Below are positions 41,226 to 49,169 of a DNA stretch of 64,000 nucleotides, piece after piece. The position numbers were made by a program, and so were the translations under genes. Source of the DNA: Amphibacillus xylanus NBRC 15112 (GTDB taxonomy: Bacteria > Bacillota > Bacilli > Bacillales > Amphibacillaceae); contig NC_018704.1 in the NCBI RefSeq assembly GCF_000307165.1, forward strand, positions 434,001-498,000, given 5' to 3'. The stretch's first letter is position 1. Each line of letters starts with the position of its first letter. The notes under the pieces are model-generated. The model saw only the letters and a program-made list of their open reading frames with translations, was not told the DNA's origin and did not search any database.

Positions 41226-41253
41226 CTGATAAACTAAGGTAGTCAGTTGGAGG

Positions 41254-42912
41254 TGCGGATGTTTTCTTGGACCATTTTTAGATTGAATTTTCAACTCTGA
41301 ATAGTTAAGTAAAACTCATTTTAGTCTTATATTGAAATGATATTTGTCAGCGAAGTTATGCTATAAGTTTCAATGACTCTCGATATTTCATGATGCTAAT
41401 TCCACCTAGCGATAGCTTGATCCTTTTATTATTATACCATTCAAGATACTCATCCAATAGTTCGATGAAGTCTTCAATAGATACATCTATCCACGATTCA
41501 CCATAAAAGAACTCATTTTTAAGTCGTCCAAAAAAACCTTCGCATGCGGCATTATCGGGAATACAACCTTTCTTTGACATCGAACGTATCAGATTATTGT
41601 TATCCATTCGATCAATCCATCCTTGCCATCGATAATGCGCGCCACGATCTGTATGAATGATTGCTTGCTCATCTTTCTGCAATATAGATACCGCCTGATC
41701 AAGCATCGTGTTCACTAACTCTGCATTGGGAGAAGTGCTAATTGTCCAACTCACGACTGCATCATCAAAACAATCAACCATTGGTGATAAATAAACTTTT
41801 CCAGCGGGAATACTAAACTCTGTTATATCTGTAACCCATTTTTCATTTGGTTTATCCGCCTTAAAATCTCTTTGAAGAATATTAGGTACAGCCGGAGATA
41901 TTTCGCCATGATACGAATTATATTTTCTCATTTTAATAGTTTTCACAATAAGGGTTTCTTCCCGCATAATGCGCCGAACAACTTTTTCTGAAAGAAGGAT
42001 ACCACTATTTTTCAGTGATGCATGTAACCGGCGGTAGCCGTATCGACGTTTGTTTCTTTCGAAGATATCAATAATTTTAGCACGTACATCTTGGTATTTA
42101 TCAGGCAAAGCAAGTTGCTTCTTATGATAACAGTAACTACTTTTAGGGTTATCAACGATTATCAATAACTGGGATAGCTTATACTTTGGGCGAATGGCAT
42201 CAATCAGGATTGTTTTTTCTCGATTTGTGAGTTTTTCCAGAAAGATGCCCTGGTCTTCTTTTATGATTTCTCCCGCCTTTTCCAATATATCCTTTTGCAT
42301 TTGAAGATAATATACCTCTTCTTGGAGTTGCTTGACTTGATCCTTGAGCTTATTAATATCTGTGTTCGTAGATTCACTCATTTTATTTATGGGCACTCCC
42401 TTACCTAGCAACTGATCTTTGTGTTTATAAAGAACTTCCCAACTAACACCGACTTTATCAGCAACACTCTGTGCAGATGTGTCACCGCGTGTGAGTAAGG
42501 ACAGAACAGCAGCTACCTTTTCAACTGAAGTTAATGTTAACCCATTTCTATTTAATCTACGAGACTCAGGTGCCAAATCCTTTACCCATTGTCTTAATAA
42601 TTCGCGACTAGGATATCCTAACATCCGACACGTACGAGAATAGCACTTCCCAAATTCTAAATAATGGTCGACCGCTTGTTGTTTTTCATTATTTGTATAT
42701 TTGGATTTCCGAGTATTTTCTTTTCTAATATCCCCGTTATCTTTGTACTCTTTTACCCACTTTATAAGCGCTCCGCGTGATGGATATCCTAATTCATTTA
42801 TTGCGGCAGCATAAGATTCATATTTAAGGTATAGTTTTATCGCTTTTAATTTATCCTCATAGGCGAACATTGTTTTCCTCCTGAACAATTTTGGTCTAAG
42901 ATTTTGTCCGCA
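41254..42912 (-). mobile_element. IS3-family insertion sequence
   Basis: The ends are imperfect inverted repeats: TGCGGATGTTTTCTTGGACCA at the left (41254 onward) and, on the minus strand, TGCGGACAAAATCTTAGACCA at the right (ending 42912). The element begins with TG and ends with CA as IS3 elements do. One transposase gene fills it. The flanking triplets (AGG and AGC) do not match, so a target duplication is not seen, suggesting a deletion beside the element. It abuts a truncated recombinase on the right. Confidence 0.85.
41356..42870 (-). CDS. IS3-family transposase (single ORF)
   Basis: A 504-aa protein with two or three N-terminal helix-turn-helix units (ELGYPSRGALIKWVKEY, MLGYPSRELLRQWVKD, a third near residue 130), a coiled-coil KLKDQVKQLQEEVYYLQMQ, then the IS3/IS150-type DDE integrase core: VTDITEF, DDAVVSW and the glutamate in FFGRLKNEFF. 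OrfA and OrfB are fused in one frame, with no frameshift needed. The start at 42870 follows AGGAGGAAAACA; the open frame upstream lies outside the natural start. Confidence 0.93.
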   Translation of the reverse strand: MFAYEDKLKAIKLYLKYESYAAAINELGYPSRGALIKWVKEYKDNGDIRKENTRKSKYTNNEKQQAVDHYLEFGKCYSRTCRMLGYPSRELLRQWVKDLAPESRRLNRNGLTLTSVEKVAAVLSLLTRGDTSAQSVADKVGVSWEVLYKHKDQLLGKGVPINKMSESTNTDINKLKDQVKQLQEEVYYLQMQKDILEKAGEIIKEDQGIFLEKLTNREKTILIDAIRPKYKLSQLLIIVDNPKSSYCYHKKQLALPDKYQDVRAKIIDIFERNKRRYGYRRLHASLKNSGILLSEKVVRRIMREETLIVKTIKMRKYNSYHGEISPAVPNILQRDFKADKPNEKWVTDITEFSIPAGKVYLSPMVDCFDDAVVSWTISTSPNAELVNTMLDQAVSILQKDEQAIIHTDRGAHYRWQGWIDRMDNNNLIRSMSKKGCIPDNAACEGFFGRLKNEFFYGESWIDVSIEDFIELLDEYLEWYNNKRIKLSLGGISIMKYRESLKLIA

Positions 42913-42913
42913 A

Positions 42914-43231
42914 GCCCTTATAGATAAAAAGCTAGAGGAATTACAAAAAGATCTTTTGAGACTGGCCAATTCCAAAGAGGATTATAACGACATTGCCGAT
43001 GAGATTTATAGGCTCAGAGAAGAAAGGCATAAGGCTTTAGCAGAAGAAGCTGGCAAAAAGGGCTCCAAGCAAAGGCTAGAAGATATGGAAAAATTCATTA
43101 ATGAACAATCCATCCTCCTTGAGGAGTATGATCAGCAACTAGTAAGGAGACTTATAGAGAAAATAACGGTCTATGATGATAAACTAACTATTGAGTTTAA
43201 ATCTGGTATAGAAATTGATATAGAAAAATAA
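42914..43231 (+). pseudogene. C-terminal fragment of a large serine recombinase
   Basis: The frame is open from the IS3 end. It reads LIDKKLEELQKDLLRLANSKEDYNDIADEIYRLREE and ends LVRRLIEKITVYDDKLTIEFKSGIEIDIEK. This is the coiled-coil C-terminus of TnpX/Tn4451-type large serine recombinases and is closely similar to the end of the second decayed recombinase (58110-58425). The catalytic and DNA-binding parts are gone, apparently removed with the IS3 insertion. It could have been the integrase of the rlmCD-integrated element. Confidence 0.8.
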
Positions 43232-43243
43232 AACGAATTTGAC

Positions 43244-43283
43244 CGCCGATTGAGGTGCAGTGGCATCTTAGTCGGCGCTTTTT
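43244..43283 (+). terminator. Terminator after the recombinase fragment
   Basis: CGCCGA (43244-43249) pairs with TCGGCG (43272-43277) followed by CTTTTT. Confidence 0.65.
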
Positions 43284-43308
43284 GTCGTTAACTTATTATA
43301 AAACCATA

Positions 43309-43352
43309 TTGACAACTATCGATATGCCGGATATTCTTGTTATAAGATATCG
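43309..43352 (+). promoter_or_regulatory. Promoter and ArsR operator of the ars operon
   Basis: TTGACA (43309-43314) and TATTCT (43332-43337) are 17 bp apart. CGATAT (43320-43325) and ATATCG (43347-43352) form an inverted repeat overlapping this promoter, as expected for autoregulation by ArsR, which leaves DNA on binding arsenite. Confidence 0.65.
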
Positions 43353-43400
43353 AGAACATTCGATGTCATTGATACATATGAATATATAGGAGGTAATTTT

Positions 43401-43736
43401 ATGAAACATTCATATGCAGATTATGTTCCTGCAATTAAGGCTATGTCAGATGAAACACGGTTAAAGATTATAGATATGCTATCGTGTGGAGAAATGTGCG
43501 CATGCGATATATTAGAAGAATTCAGTATTTCTCAATCCACTCTTAGTTATCATATGAAGATATTATCTGAAAGCGGTCTTGTAAATGCAGTACGTGATGG
43601 GGCTTGGATGAGATATACATTAAACAAGGAAAAAACGGATGAGGTTATAGCTTTCTTTACATGCATAACAAACGATAAAGAAGATTGTATTTGTAAAAAG
43701 AGCAAAAATAAAAAATCTGATAATCAATGTTGTTAA
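43401..43736 (+). CDS. arsR: ArsR-family arsenite-responsive repressor
   Basis: A 111-aa winged-helix protein: MSDETRLKIIDMLSCGEMCACDILEEFSISQSTLSYHMKIL. The CxC-type metal site in CGEMCAC precedes the recognition helix, as in classic arsenite sensors. A cysteine/lysine-rich tail (EDCICKKSKNKK) may add ligands. ATG at 43401 follows AGGAGG. First gene of arsR-arsD-acr3-arsC. Confidence 0.92.
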   Translation: MKHSYADYVPAIKAMSDETRLKIIDMLSCGEMCACDILEEFSISQSTLSYHMKILSESGLVNAVRDGAWMRYTLNKEKTDEVIAFFTCITNDKEDCICKKSKNKKSDNQCC

Positions 43737-43749
43737 GGCGGATTTAGTA

Positions 43750-44079
43750 ATGAAAAATATTGAGATTTTTGACCCAGCAATGTGTTGCTCGACAGGAGTT
43801 TGTGGACCATCTATTGACCCAGAGCTGTTAAGAGTAGCAACTGTTATTAATTCGCTTAAAGAAAAAGGGATTATTATAAAAAGGCATGGTTTGTCAAGTG
43901 AACCTCAGGAAAGGCATGGTTTGTCAAGTGAACCTCAGGATTTTATCTCCAATAAAGTTATAAGTGAAATTCTACAAAAGGAAGGAGCAGATATTCTTCC
44001 TGTAACACTGGCAGATGGTGAAATTGTAAAAACCAAAAGCTACCCAACAAATCCCACAAAACTTAATTACATTTTTTGA
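43750..44079 (+). CDS. arsD: ArsD arsenic metallochaperone with an internal 10-residue duplication
   Basis: ArsD family: IFDPAMCCSTGVCGP supplies the conserved cysteines (residues 12, 13, 18), and GADILPVTLADGEIVKTKSYPT closes the protein. An exact 30-bp tandem duplication (43881-43910 and 43911-43940) repeats the residues RHGLSSEPQ(E/D) in frame, in the helical region after the metal site, lengthening the protein by ten residues. ArsD normally passes arsenite to the ArsA ATPase; no arsA is present here, so the role with Acr3 alone is open. Confidence 0.88.
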   Translation: MKNIEIFDPAMCCSTGVCGPSIDPELLRVATVINSLKEKGIIIKRHGLSSEPQERHGLSSEPQDFISNKVISEILQKEGADILPVTLADGEIVKTKSYPTNPTKLNYIF

Positions 44080-44110
44080 TAGCTTAAAAAGAAAGAAGGA
44101 TTGATTTAAC

Positions 44111-45169
44111 ATGAGTAAGGAACAAAATAGTGGAATTGGATTTTTTGAAAAGTACTTAACCGTATGGGTTATTTTATGTATGTTTGCAGGGGTATTGATT
44201 GGAAAGTTTTTACCCGGAATCCCAGCGTTTTTAGGGCGTTTTGAATATGCAAATGTTTCAATACCTATGGCTATTTTAATCTGGCTTATGATATATCCAA
44301 TGATGTTAAAAGTAGATTTTCAAAGCATAAGAAATGTAGGCAAAAATCCTAAGGGGCTTTTTGTTACATGGATAACCAACTGGTTGATAAAGCCTTTTAC
44401 CATGTTCGGCATTGCATGGCTGTTTTTCTTTGTAATTTTCAAATCTCTAATTCCGGCAGAATTGGCACAAGACTATCTTGCGGGAGCAATACTTCTTGGA
44501 GCTGCACCGTGTACAGCGATGGTATTTGTATGGAGTTATTTGACCAAAGGCAACGCGGCTTATACCGTCGTGCAAGTGGCAACAAATGATCTTATAATTC
44601 TCATAGCTTTCACGCCTATAGTTGCGTTTCTTCTAGGTGTGGGCGGTGTAACCATACCCTGGGACACTCTTGTTTTATCTGTAGTATTGTTTGTTGTTAT
44701 CCCGCTGGCTGGTGGTATAATTACCCGTAATTACATCACAAAAAAGCGAGGACTCGATTACTTTGAGAATAGCTTTATACCGAAGTTTGGGAATGTCACC
44801 ACCATAGGTCTATTGCTAACATTAATAATAATCTTTTCATTCCAGGGCGATGTAATTCTGAATAATCCACTGCATATTGTTTTAATTGCTATACCATTAA
44901 TTATTCAGACTTTCCTAATCTTTTTCATTGCATATCTAGCAAGCAAGGCTATAAAACTACCTCATGAGATAGCAGCGCCTGCTGGCATGATTGGCGCCTC
45001 TAACTTTTTTGAACTGGCAGTTGCCGTTGCGATTGCATTGTTTGGAACACAAAGCCCAGCTGCACTTGCTACCATTGTAGGAGTTCTAACAGAAGTGCCT
45101 GTTATGCTGATATTAGTAAAGATAGCGAATAATACAAGACACTGGTTTCCAGAAAAATCAAGAAAGTAG
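44111..45169 (+). CDS. acr3: Acr3-family arsenite efflux transporter
   Basis: A 352-aa permease with about ten membrane segments (BASS superfamily). It has the conserved cysteine in GAAPCTAMVFVWSYLTKGNAAYT and the later APAGMIGASNFFELAVAVAI motif. It exports arsenite using the proton motive force. It begins 31 bases after arsD, with AGAAAGAAGGA upstream, and ends nine bases before arsC. Confidence 0.93.
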   Translation: MSKEQNSGIGFFEKYLTVWVILCMFAGVLIGKFLPGIPAFLGRFEYANVSIPMAILIWLMIYPMMLKVDFQSIRNVGKNPKGLFVTWITNWLIKPFTMFGIAWLFFFVIFKSLIPAELAQDYLAGAILLGAAPCTAMVFVWSYLTKGNAAYTVVQVATNDLIILIAFTPIVAFLLGVGGVTIPWDTLVLSVVLFVVIPLAGGIITRNYITKKRGLDYFENSFIPKFGNVTTIGLLLTLIIIFSFQGDVILNNPLHIVLIAIPLIIQTFLIFFIAYLASKAIKLPHEIAAPAGMIGASNFFELAVAVAIALFGTQSPAALATIVGVLTEVPVMLILVKIANNTRHWFPEKSRK

Positions 45170-45178
45170 GTATGGCCA

Positions 45179-45580
45179 ATGAGTAATAAACTAAAGGTCG
45201 CATTTATATGTGTTCATAATTCATGTCGAAGCCAAATAGCCGAGGCACTTGGTAAGCACTTTGCAGGAGATATATTTGAAAGCTACTCTGCTGGCACAGA
45301 AACAAAACCTCAAATTAACCAGGATGCTGTGCGCCTAATGAAAGAGCTTTATGATATAGATATGGAGAAAACTCAACATTCAAAGTTGCTTGATGAAATA
45401 CCTCCAGTAGATATTGTTATTACAATGGGGTGTAATGTGGAATGCCCTTACCTTCCATGTAAACACAGGGAAGATTGGGGGTTGGATGATCCTACAGGTA
45501 AGAGTGATGAGGAATTTAAAAAAGTAATATCAACAATAGAAACAAAAATAAAAGAGTTAAAAGCAAAACTAAAGTCATAA
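45179..45580 (+). CDS. arsC: Thioredoxin-coupled arsenate reductase ArsC
   Basis: A 133-aa protein of the low-molecular-weight phosphatase fold. The P-loop reads CVHNSCRSQ, and the two redox cysteines lie in MGCNVECPYLPCKHREDWGLDDP. It reduces arsenate to arsenite for export by Acr3. It is the last gene of the ars operon. Confidence 0.94.
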   Translation: MSNKLKVAFICVHNSCRSQIAEALGKHFAGDIFESYSAGTETKPQINQDAVRLMKELYDIDMEKTQHSKLLDEIPPVDIVITMGCNVECPYLPCKHREDWGLDDPTGKSDEEFKKVISTIETKIKELKAKLKS

Positions 45581-45625
45581 TAATTATAACGCCAATTACA
45601 AATCTAGTAGTTGGCGTTATAATTA
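45581..45625 (+). terminator. Long perfect hairpin after arsC
   Basis: TAATTATAACGCCAA (45581-45595) pairs perfectly with TTGGCGTTATAATTA (45611-45625). There is no strong T-tract, though the stem's own AT-rich end could serve. It ends the ars operon and borders the rlmCD-like tail. Confidence 0.6.
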
Positions 45626-45630
45626 TATAT

Positions 45631-45762
45631 GTCGATATGTTCCCGCCTACCGATAGTGCAAAAAGTGCCTTTGACTTGTTTCCGACTACCGACAATGTAA
45701 AAGACATCAATCCACCCCGCTCGTTGCATGTGGAGTTGGTAGCATTGATGTCTAGAAAGTAA
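45631..45762 (+). pseudogene. Displaced copy of the rlmCD 3' end (right att-like site)
   Basis: An open 43-codon frame with no start reads VDMFPPTDSAKSAFDLFPTTDN, then SLHVELVALMSRK and a stop at 45760-45762. It parallels the RlmCD tail [21 protein letters not shown], including the DNA match TTGATGTC (45746-45753 versus 36597-36604). This is what remains when an element inserts in the 3' end of rlmCD and pushes the original end downstream. Confidence 0.7.
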
Positions 45763-45831
45763 GCTTTGATGCAACAAGGGTTTAGGACGGAACATCTATT
45801 TTGTCTACACGGTGAAATGGGTGTACGTCAA

Positions 45832-45962
45832 CATCAAAGCCAACAACAGGTGGAAAGAAACTATATCGTGTACAGATTGGTGCGTATAGTGTTAAAAAGA
45901 ATGCTGATAAGCAGTTGGAAAAAGCAAAGAAGTCTGGGTTTAAGGGTGCTTATGTGAAGTAA
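45832..45962 (+). pseudogene. C-terminal SPOR-like fragment of an amidase gene
   Basis: The frame reads TSKPTTGGKKLYRVQIGAYSVKKNADKQLEKAKKSGF and ends in a stop at 45960-45962. It is almost identical to the end of the amidase gene at 55.35-55.47 kb. The catalytic part is missing. The downstream sequence, including a terminator, is also similar to that after 55470, so the whole 3' module is duplicated. Confidence 0.8.
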
Positions 45963-45972
45963 GAATAACAAG

Positions 45973-46012
45973 AATAACCGAGGAGTGATTATTCGATTCG
46001 GTTATTTTTTAA
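45973..46012 (+). terminator. Terminator after the amidase fragment
   Basis: AATAACCGA (45973-45981) pairs with TCGGTTATT (45998-46006), followed by T residues. Confidence 0.8.
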
Positions 46013-46042
46013 CTAGTATTTGCTATGCCACAATCTGACCCG

Positions 46043-46222
46043 TTAATTGAAAAATGGAAGACTCTGAAAAAGTGAAACAGTAATAATCAATGTTGATAAC
46101 GAGCCAAAAGAAATTAAAGTAATGATTTTACGATTATTCTGCTTCTTTGAAGGCTTGATTAGCTCATTAATTGCATAAATCCATATAAACATAGATGCAA
46201 TTATAATAAGAGTCATAGTCAT
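46043..46222 (-). CDS. Small hypothetical membrane protein, 59 aa
   Basis: ATG at 46222 on the minus strand follows AGAAAGGAGTGTCTGAT, a strong ribosome-binding site. The protein has two hydrophobic segments (about residues 2-20 and 36-55) separated by a basic loop (KPSKKQNNRK). No family recognised. It stands between two pseudogene fragments, so it may be a truncated or a genuine small gene. Confidence 0.5.
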   Translation of the reverse strand: MTMTLIIIASMFIWIYAINELIKPSKKQNNRKIITLISFGSLSTLIITVSLFQSLPFFN

Positions 46223-46341
46223 ATCAGACACTCCTTTCTTTATTTACTCATTCCACCAGTAAAGCATTTCTATCACTATACGGCCCTTTAACAGCACGCT
46301 GTTTATTCAACAACTGCGCCCTTTAGTTGAAGAGTGTTCCA

Positions 46342-46459
46342 TTAATTTTTGACATCGTAGTGTAGTTCAACAAATTGATTGAAATCCCTAGTTCCTTTCA
46401 ACGAAAGATCCAATTGATAATCTCCCTCTTTAAATAATGGAATCCCCTTTCCCTCGTAT
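46342..46459 (-). pseudogene. C-terminal fragment of an unidentified gene
   Basis: A minus-strand frame without start ends at 46342 and reads GIPLFKEGDYQLDLSLKGTRDFNQFVELHYDVKN. I do not recognise the family. It is broken upstream, next to the structured element. Confidence 0.35.
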
Positions 46460-46471
46460 TGTTGTAAGTTG

Positions 46472-46567
46472 ACATGGAGCCTCTGGGAGCACGAGTAGTC
46501 AGCCAAGGAGCCAAGTATAGAAAGGCTTGGCTAAGTTCGCCAGGATATCATGCTCCCTTCTCCATGT
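46472..46567. other. 96-nt element of three nested stems
   Basis: Nested complementary segments: ACATGGAG (46472-46479) with CTCCATGT (46560-46567); GGGAGCA (46485-46491) with TGCTCCC (46551-46557); AGCCAAG (46501-46507) with CTTGGCT (46526-46532). It lies past the end of the ISLre2 transposase remnant, so it may be part of that element's end or a small structured RNA. Confidence 0.5.
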
Positions 46568-46617
46568 AAAGTTCAAACGATGATGCATGGGACTACTCTC
46601 CACTTCATTCAAAAAAC

Positions 46618-47024
46618 ACATCATACCATTTAAAAGCCTACCAATCCTCGCAACGTTCTTGTATAAGGCTTTCGCTGTTCATCTCTGGTCAATGCTGGTA
46701 AATGTCCTTGAATGGCGTCTATCGACTCCCTTGTCTTCTATGTGGGCAACTTCGCAAAGGACGGAAACTTTTTCGGCTTTTTTTGGTTATCAGTTTCGCT
46801 GGTTGATTGGTTGCGACACGGTGACCAGCTTCCCTATCAAAGTATTTACTTCTGTTAATTGTAACCTCACCAAACATCGTGGCAATTGTACACTTCTGCA
46901 TTTCCCTATTTTTGAATCGTTTATAATCACGGTTATTCATCAGCCACTCATCCAATTCATCTAAAAGTGAAATGAAAATATTTTGATATACAATTTGAAG
47001 CTCTTGAAACAAATTTTGTACCAT
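46618..47024 (-). pseudogene. ISLre2-family transposase, disrupted and internally deleted
   Basis: The N-terminal ~100 codons (47024 down to about 46719) read QNLFQELQIVYQN and the family hallmark TIATMFGEVTINRSKYFD. After a break, a second frame with GHLPALTRDEQRKPYTRTLRGL (stop near 46618) resembles the C-terminus. The middle of the ~470-aa protein is missing. The first dozen codons (PTIKEM and before) lie beyond the IS21 element, at 49276 and rightwards, showing that IS21 inserted into this gene. Confidence 0.75.
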
Positions 47025-47128
47025 TTCTTTAATAGTCGGGATATAAATGATAGCTTAAGAATGTACAGAAATGATTAGATAAGCATGTACAGTTTCGTTC
47101 GGTTATTGCATAATATTCTGGGGTGAAT

Positions 47129-48421
47129 ATGATGCATATAAAAATTGATGTAAATACCGAAATAGAAATAAAAGAGCTTACAGACTTACCAAAATTAAAA
47201 TTATTTATGGAGAGTCTGAACATGAAAATTAATAAAAGTAAATTAGCGAGAGATCTGAATGTTGATCGTAGAACAATCGATAAATACTTAAACGGTTTTC
47301 AACCAAGTCATACAAGGAAAAGAAAGTCGAAAATCGATGATTTTTATGATGTTATCAAATTGCTTCTCTCAGATGAATCACCACAGAAGTTTTACTATAA
47401 GCGAATACTTTGGCAGTATTTAAAAGATAATCATGGACTAGACTGTGCGGATTCTAGTTTCAGAGCGTATATTTCGAGAAAGCCCGAATTCCAACAATAC
47501 TTTGATTCTCATAAAGGGAGATCAGACAACCAGGAAACCATCCGCTTTGAAACTCCTCCGGCTGAACAAGCTCAAGTCGATTGGAAAGAAAACATAAAGT
47601 ACATCACTAGAGATGGGGAAATATTGTATGTGAATGTTTGTGTATTTCTTCTATCTTACTCGCGATTCCGGACTTACCTATTGTCGATTTCTAAATCACA
47701 AAGTGTGCTATTATCTTTCCTTACGGAAAGTTTCGAATCTATCGGTGGTGTGCCTAAAACTCTTTTAGTAGATAATATGAAAACAGTTATGGATGAGCCA
47801 AGAACGGCTTATCACCCAGGTAAAGTGAATGAGCGATTTTATCAATTCGCGAAAGATTGTGGGTTTGAAGTTAGGCCTTGTATAGCAGGAAGACCACGAA
47901 CAAAAGCTAAAGTAGAAGCACCTATGAAGCTATTAGATGAGATTCATGCCTATCAAGGGAAATTTAATTATGAGGAATTACACTCTTTTGTACAGGAACT
48001 AAGCAATCGAGTAAACAGTCAATATCATCAAGGAACAGGTAAAATACCGATATTACATCTTAAAAAAGAAAGAAACCTCTTAAACCCATTACCACATAGG
48101 AAAATAAGAGATTTCTATAAGATAGATCACATACCTGTAAAAGTAAACACTTCCAATATGGTTTCATTTAAGTCCAATTTGTATTCTGTACCACCAGGAT
48201 ACGTTGGTAAAACCGTAGGTTTACAGGTATACGATAATAAAATTCATGTTTATTATAACACGGATTTAATTGCGGAACATCCCATAAGTAATCAAAAGAT
48301 GAACTTCAAAGAAACACATTATATTGAAAGTTTATCCAAGCAACTTCACTATAAGGATGACATTGAAGAACTAGCAATAAGAAATTTATCCGCAATTAGT
48401 GAGGTGTATAAAAATGAATAG
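47129..48421 (+). CDS. istA: IS21 transposase IstA
   Basis: About 430 aa: an N-terminal helix-turn-helix (KLARDLNVDRRTIDKYL), then a DDE integrase core with QVDWKE, LLVDNMKT and the KVEAPMKLL glutamate region, then a C-terminal beta-barrel region. The start is ATG at 47129 or 47132, downstream of GGGGTG; the frame also has GTG at 47123. Its stop overlaps the istB start. Confidence 0.93.
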   Translation: MMHIKIDVNTEIEIKELTDLPKLKLFMESLNMKINKSKLARDLNVDRRTIDKYLNGFQPSHTRKRKSKIDDFYDVIKLLLSDESPQKFYYKRILWQYLKDNHGLDCADSSFRAYISRKPEFQQYFDSHKGRSDNQETIRFETPPAEQAQVDWKENIKYITRDGEILYVNVCVFLLSYSRFRTYLLSISKSQSVLLSFLTESFESIGGVPKTLLVDNMKTVMDEPRTAYHPGKVNERFYQFAKDCGFEVRPCIAGRPRTKAKVEAPMKLLDEIHAYQGKFNYEELHSFVQELSNRVNSQYHQGTGKIPILHLKKERNLLNPLPHRKIRDFYKIDHIPVKVNTSNMVSFKSNLYSVPPGYVGKTVGLQVYDNKIHVYYNTDLIAEHPISNQKMNFKETHYIESLSKQLHYKDDIEELAIRNLSAISEVYKNE

Positions 48422-49169
48422 TAGCTATACGAAACTTATGGAAAATCTAAAATACCTAAAATTAAATCAAATGATGATTCATTTAGATGAAACAATCGAT
48501 TTTATGAACAACAATGATTTATCTTTTGTAGATGCCCTCATTAAATTAACGGATTATGAGATTGATATGAAAGAATTTAATATGATTAAATCGATGGTAA
48601 AAGTGGCAGCCTTCCCGCATTTAAAGGAAATAAAAGACTTTGATTTCTCCTTTCAACCATCGATTAACAAAGAACAAATACTAGATTTTACATCGCTACG
48701 TTTTATTGAACAAAAGGAAAACATCGTCTTTTTAGGCTCAAGTGGAGTAGGTAAAACCCATTTAGCAACATCGATAGGAATCGCAGCAGCAAAGAAGAGA
48801 AACAGTACGTATTTTATTAAGTGCAATGACTTAATATTAAACTTAAAGAAAGCGAAACTTGAAAACCGATTAGAAACACGCTTAAAACATTACGCAAGAT
48901 ATAAATTACTCATCATCGATGAAATCGGTTATCTTCCAATTGATGAAGATGACGCAAAGCTCTTCTTTCAATTAATTGATATGCGTTATGAAAAGAAAAG
49001 CACCATCTTTACAACGAATGCGAGCTTTAAATCATGGGGCGAAATTTTTCAAGATCCTAGACTAGCAAATGCCATTTTGGATAGGATTCTTCACCATGCG
49101 ACGGTTGTTAATATTGTAGGAGATTCTTATCGTCTCAAAGATCATATTCAAACGGAGAATAAGTCGTAA
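48414..49169 (+). CDS. istB: IS21 helper ATPase IstB
   Basis: AAA+ ATPase of the DnaC/IstB type, 251 aa. Walker A GSSGVGKTHLA lies near residue 105 and Walker B LLIIDEIGYLP near residue 163. ATG at 48414 overlaps istA by eight bases, with GAGGTG upstream. It assists IstA in target selection. Confidence 0.94.
   Translation: MNSSYTKLMENLKYLKLNQMMIHLDETIDFMNNNDLSFVDALIKLTDYEIDMKEFNMIKSMVKVAAFPHLKEIKDFDFSFQPSINKEQILDFTSLRFIEQKENIVFLGSSGVGKTHLATSIGIAAAKKRNSTYFIKCNDLILNLKKAKLENRLETRLKHYARYKLLIIDEIGYLPIDEDDAKLFFQLIDMRYEKKSTIFTTNASFKSWGEIFQDPRLANAILDRILHHATVVNIVGDSYRLKDHIQTENKS

Larger units (their letters stand above)
36576..45762 (+). mobile_element. Putative rlmCD-integrated composite mobile element region
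   Basis: The rlmCD 3' end (36576-36619) and its degenerate copy ending at 45762 would be the outer attachment sites. A third copy at 40564-40610 divides the region, suggesting two insertions in tandem. The content is non-syntenic with other Bacillales: XRE pair, Vat acetyltransferase, methyltransferase, IS3, a serine recombinase C-terminal fragment and an ars operon. No intact recombinase or transfer gene is left in the interval, so the region is an immobile remnant. The boundaries are inferred. Confidence 0.5.

Noticed and set aside
45516-45795. Minus-strand ORFs of 63-64 aa after arsC
   Set aside because: They are antisense to the displaced rlmCD tail and the perfect hairpin, and are low-complexity hydrophobic.
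46587-46964. 125-aa plus-strand ORF
   Set aside because: It is the complement of the ISLre2 transposase remnant, whose protein motifs lie on the minus strand.
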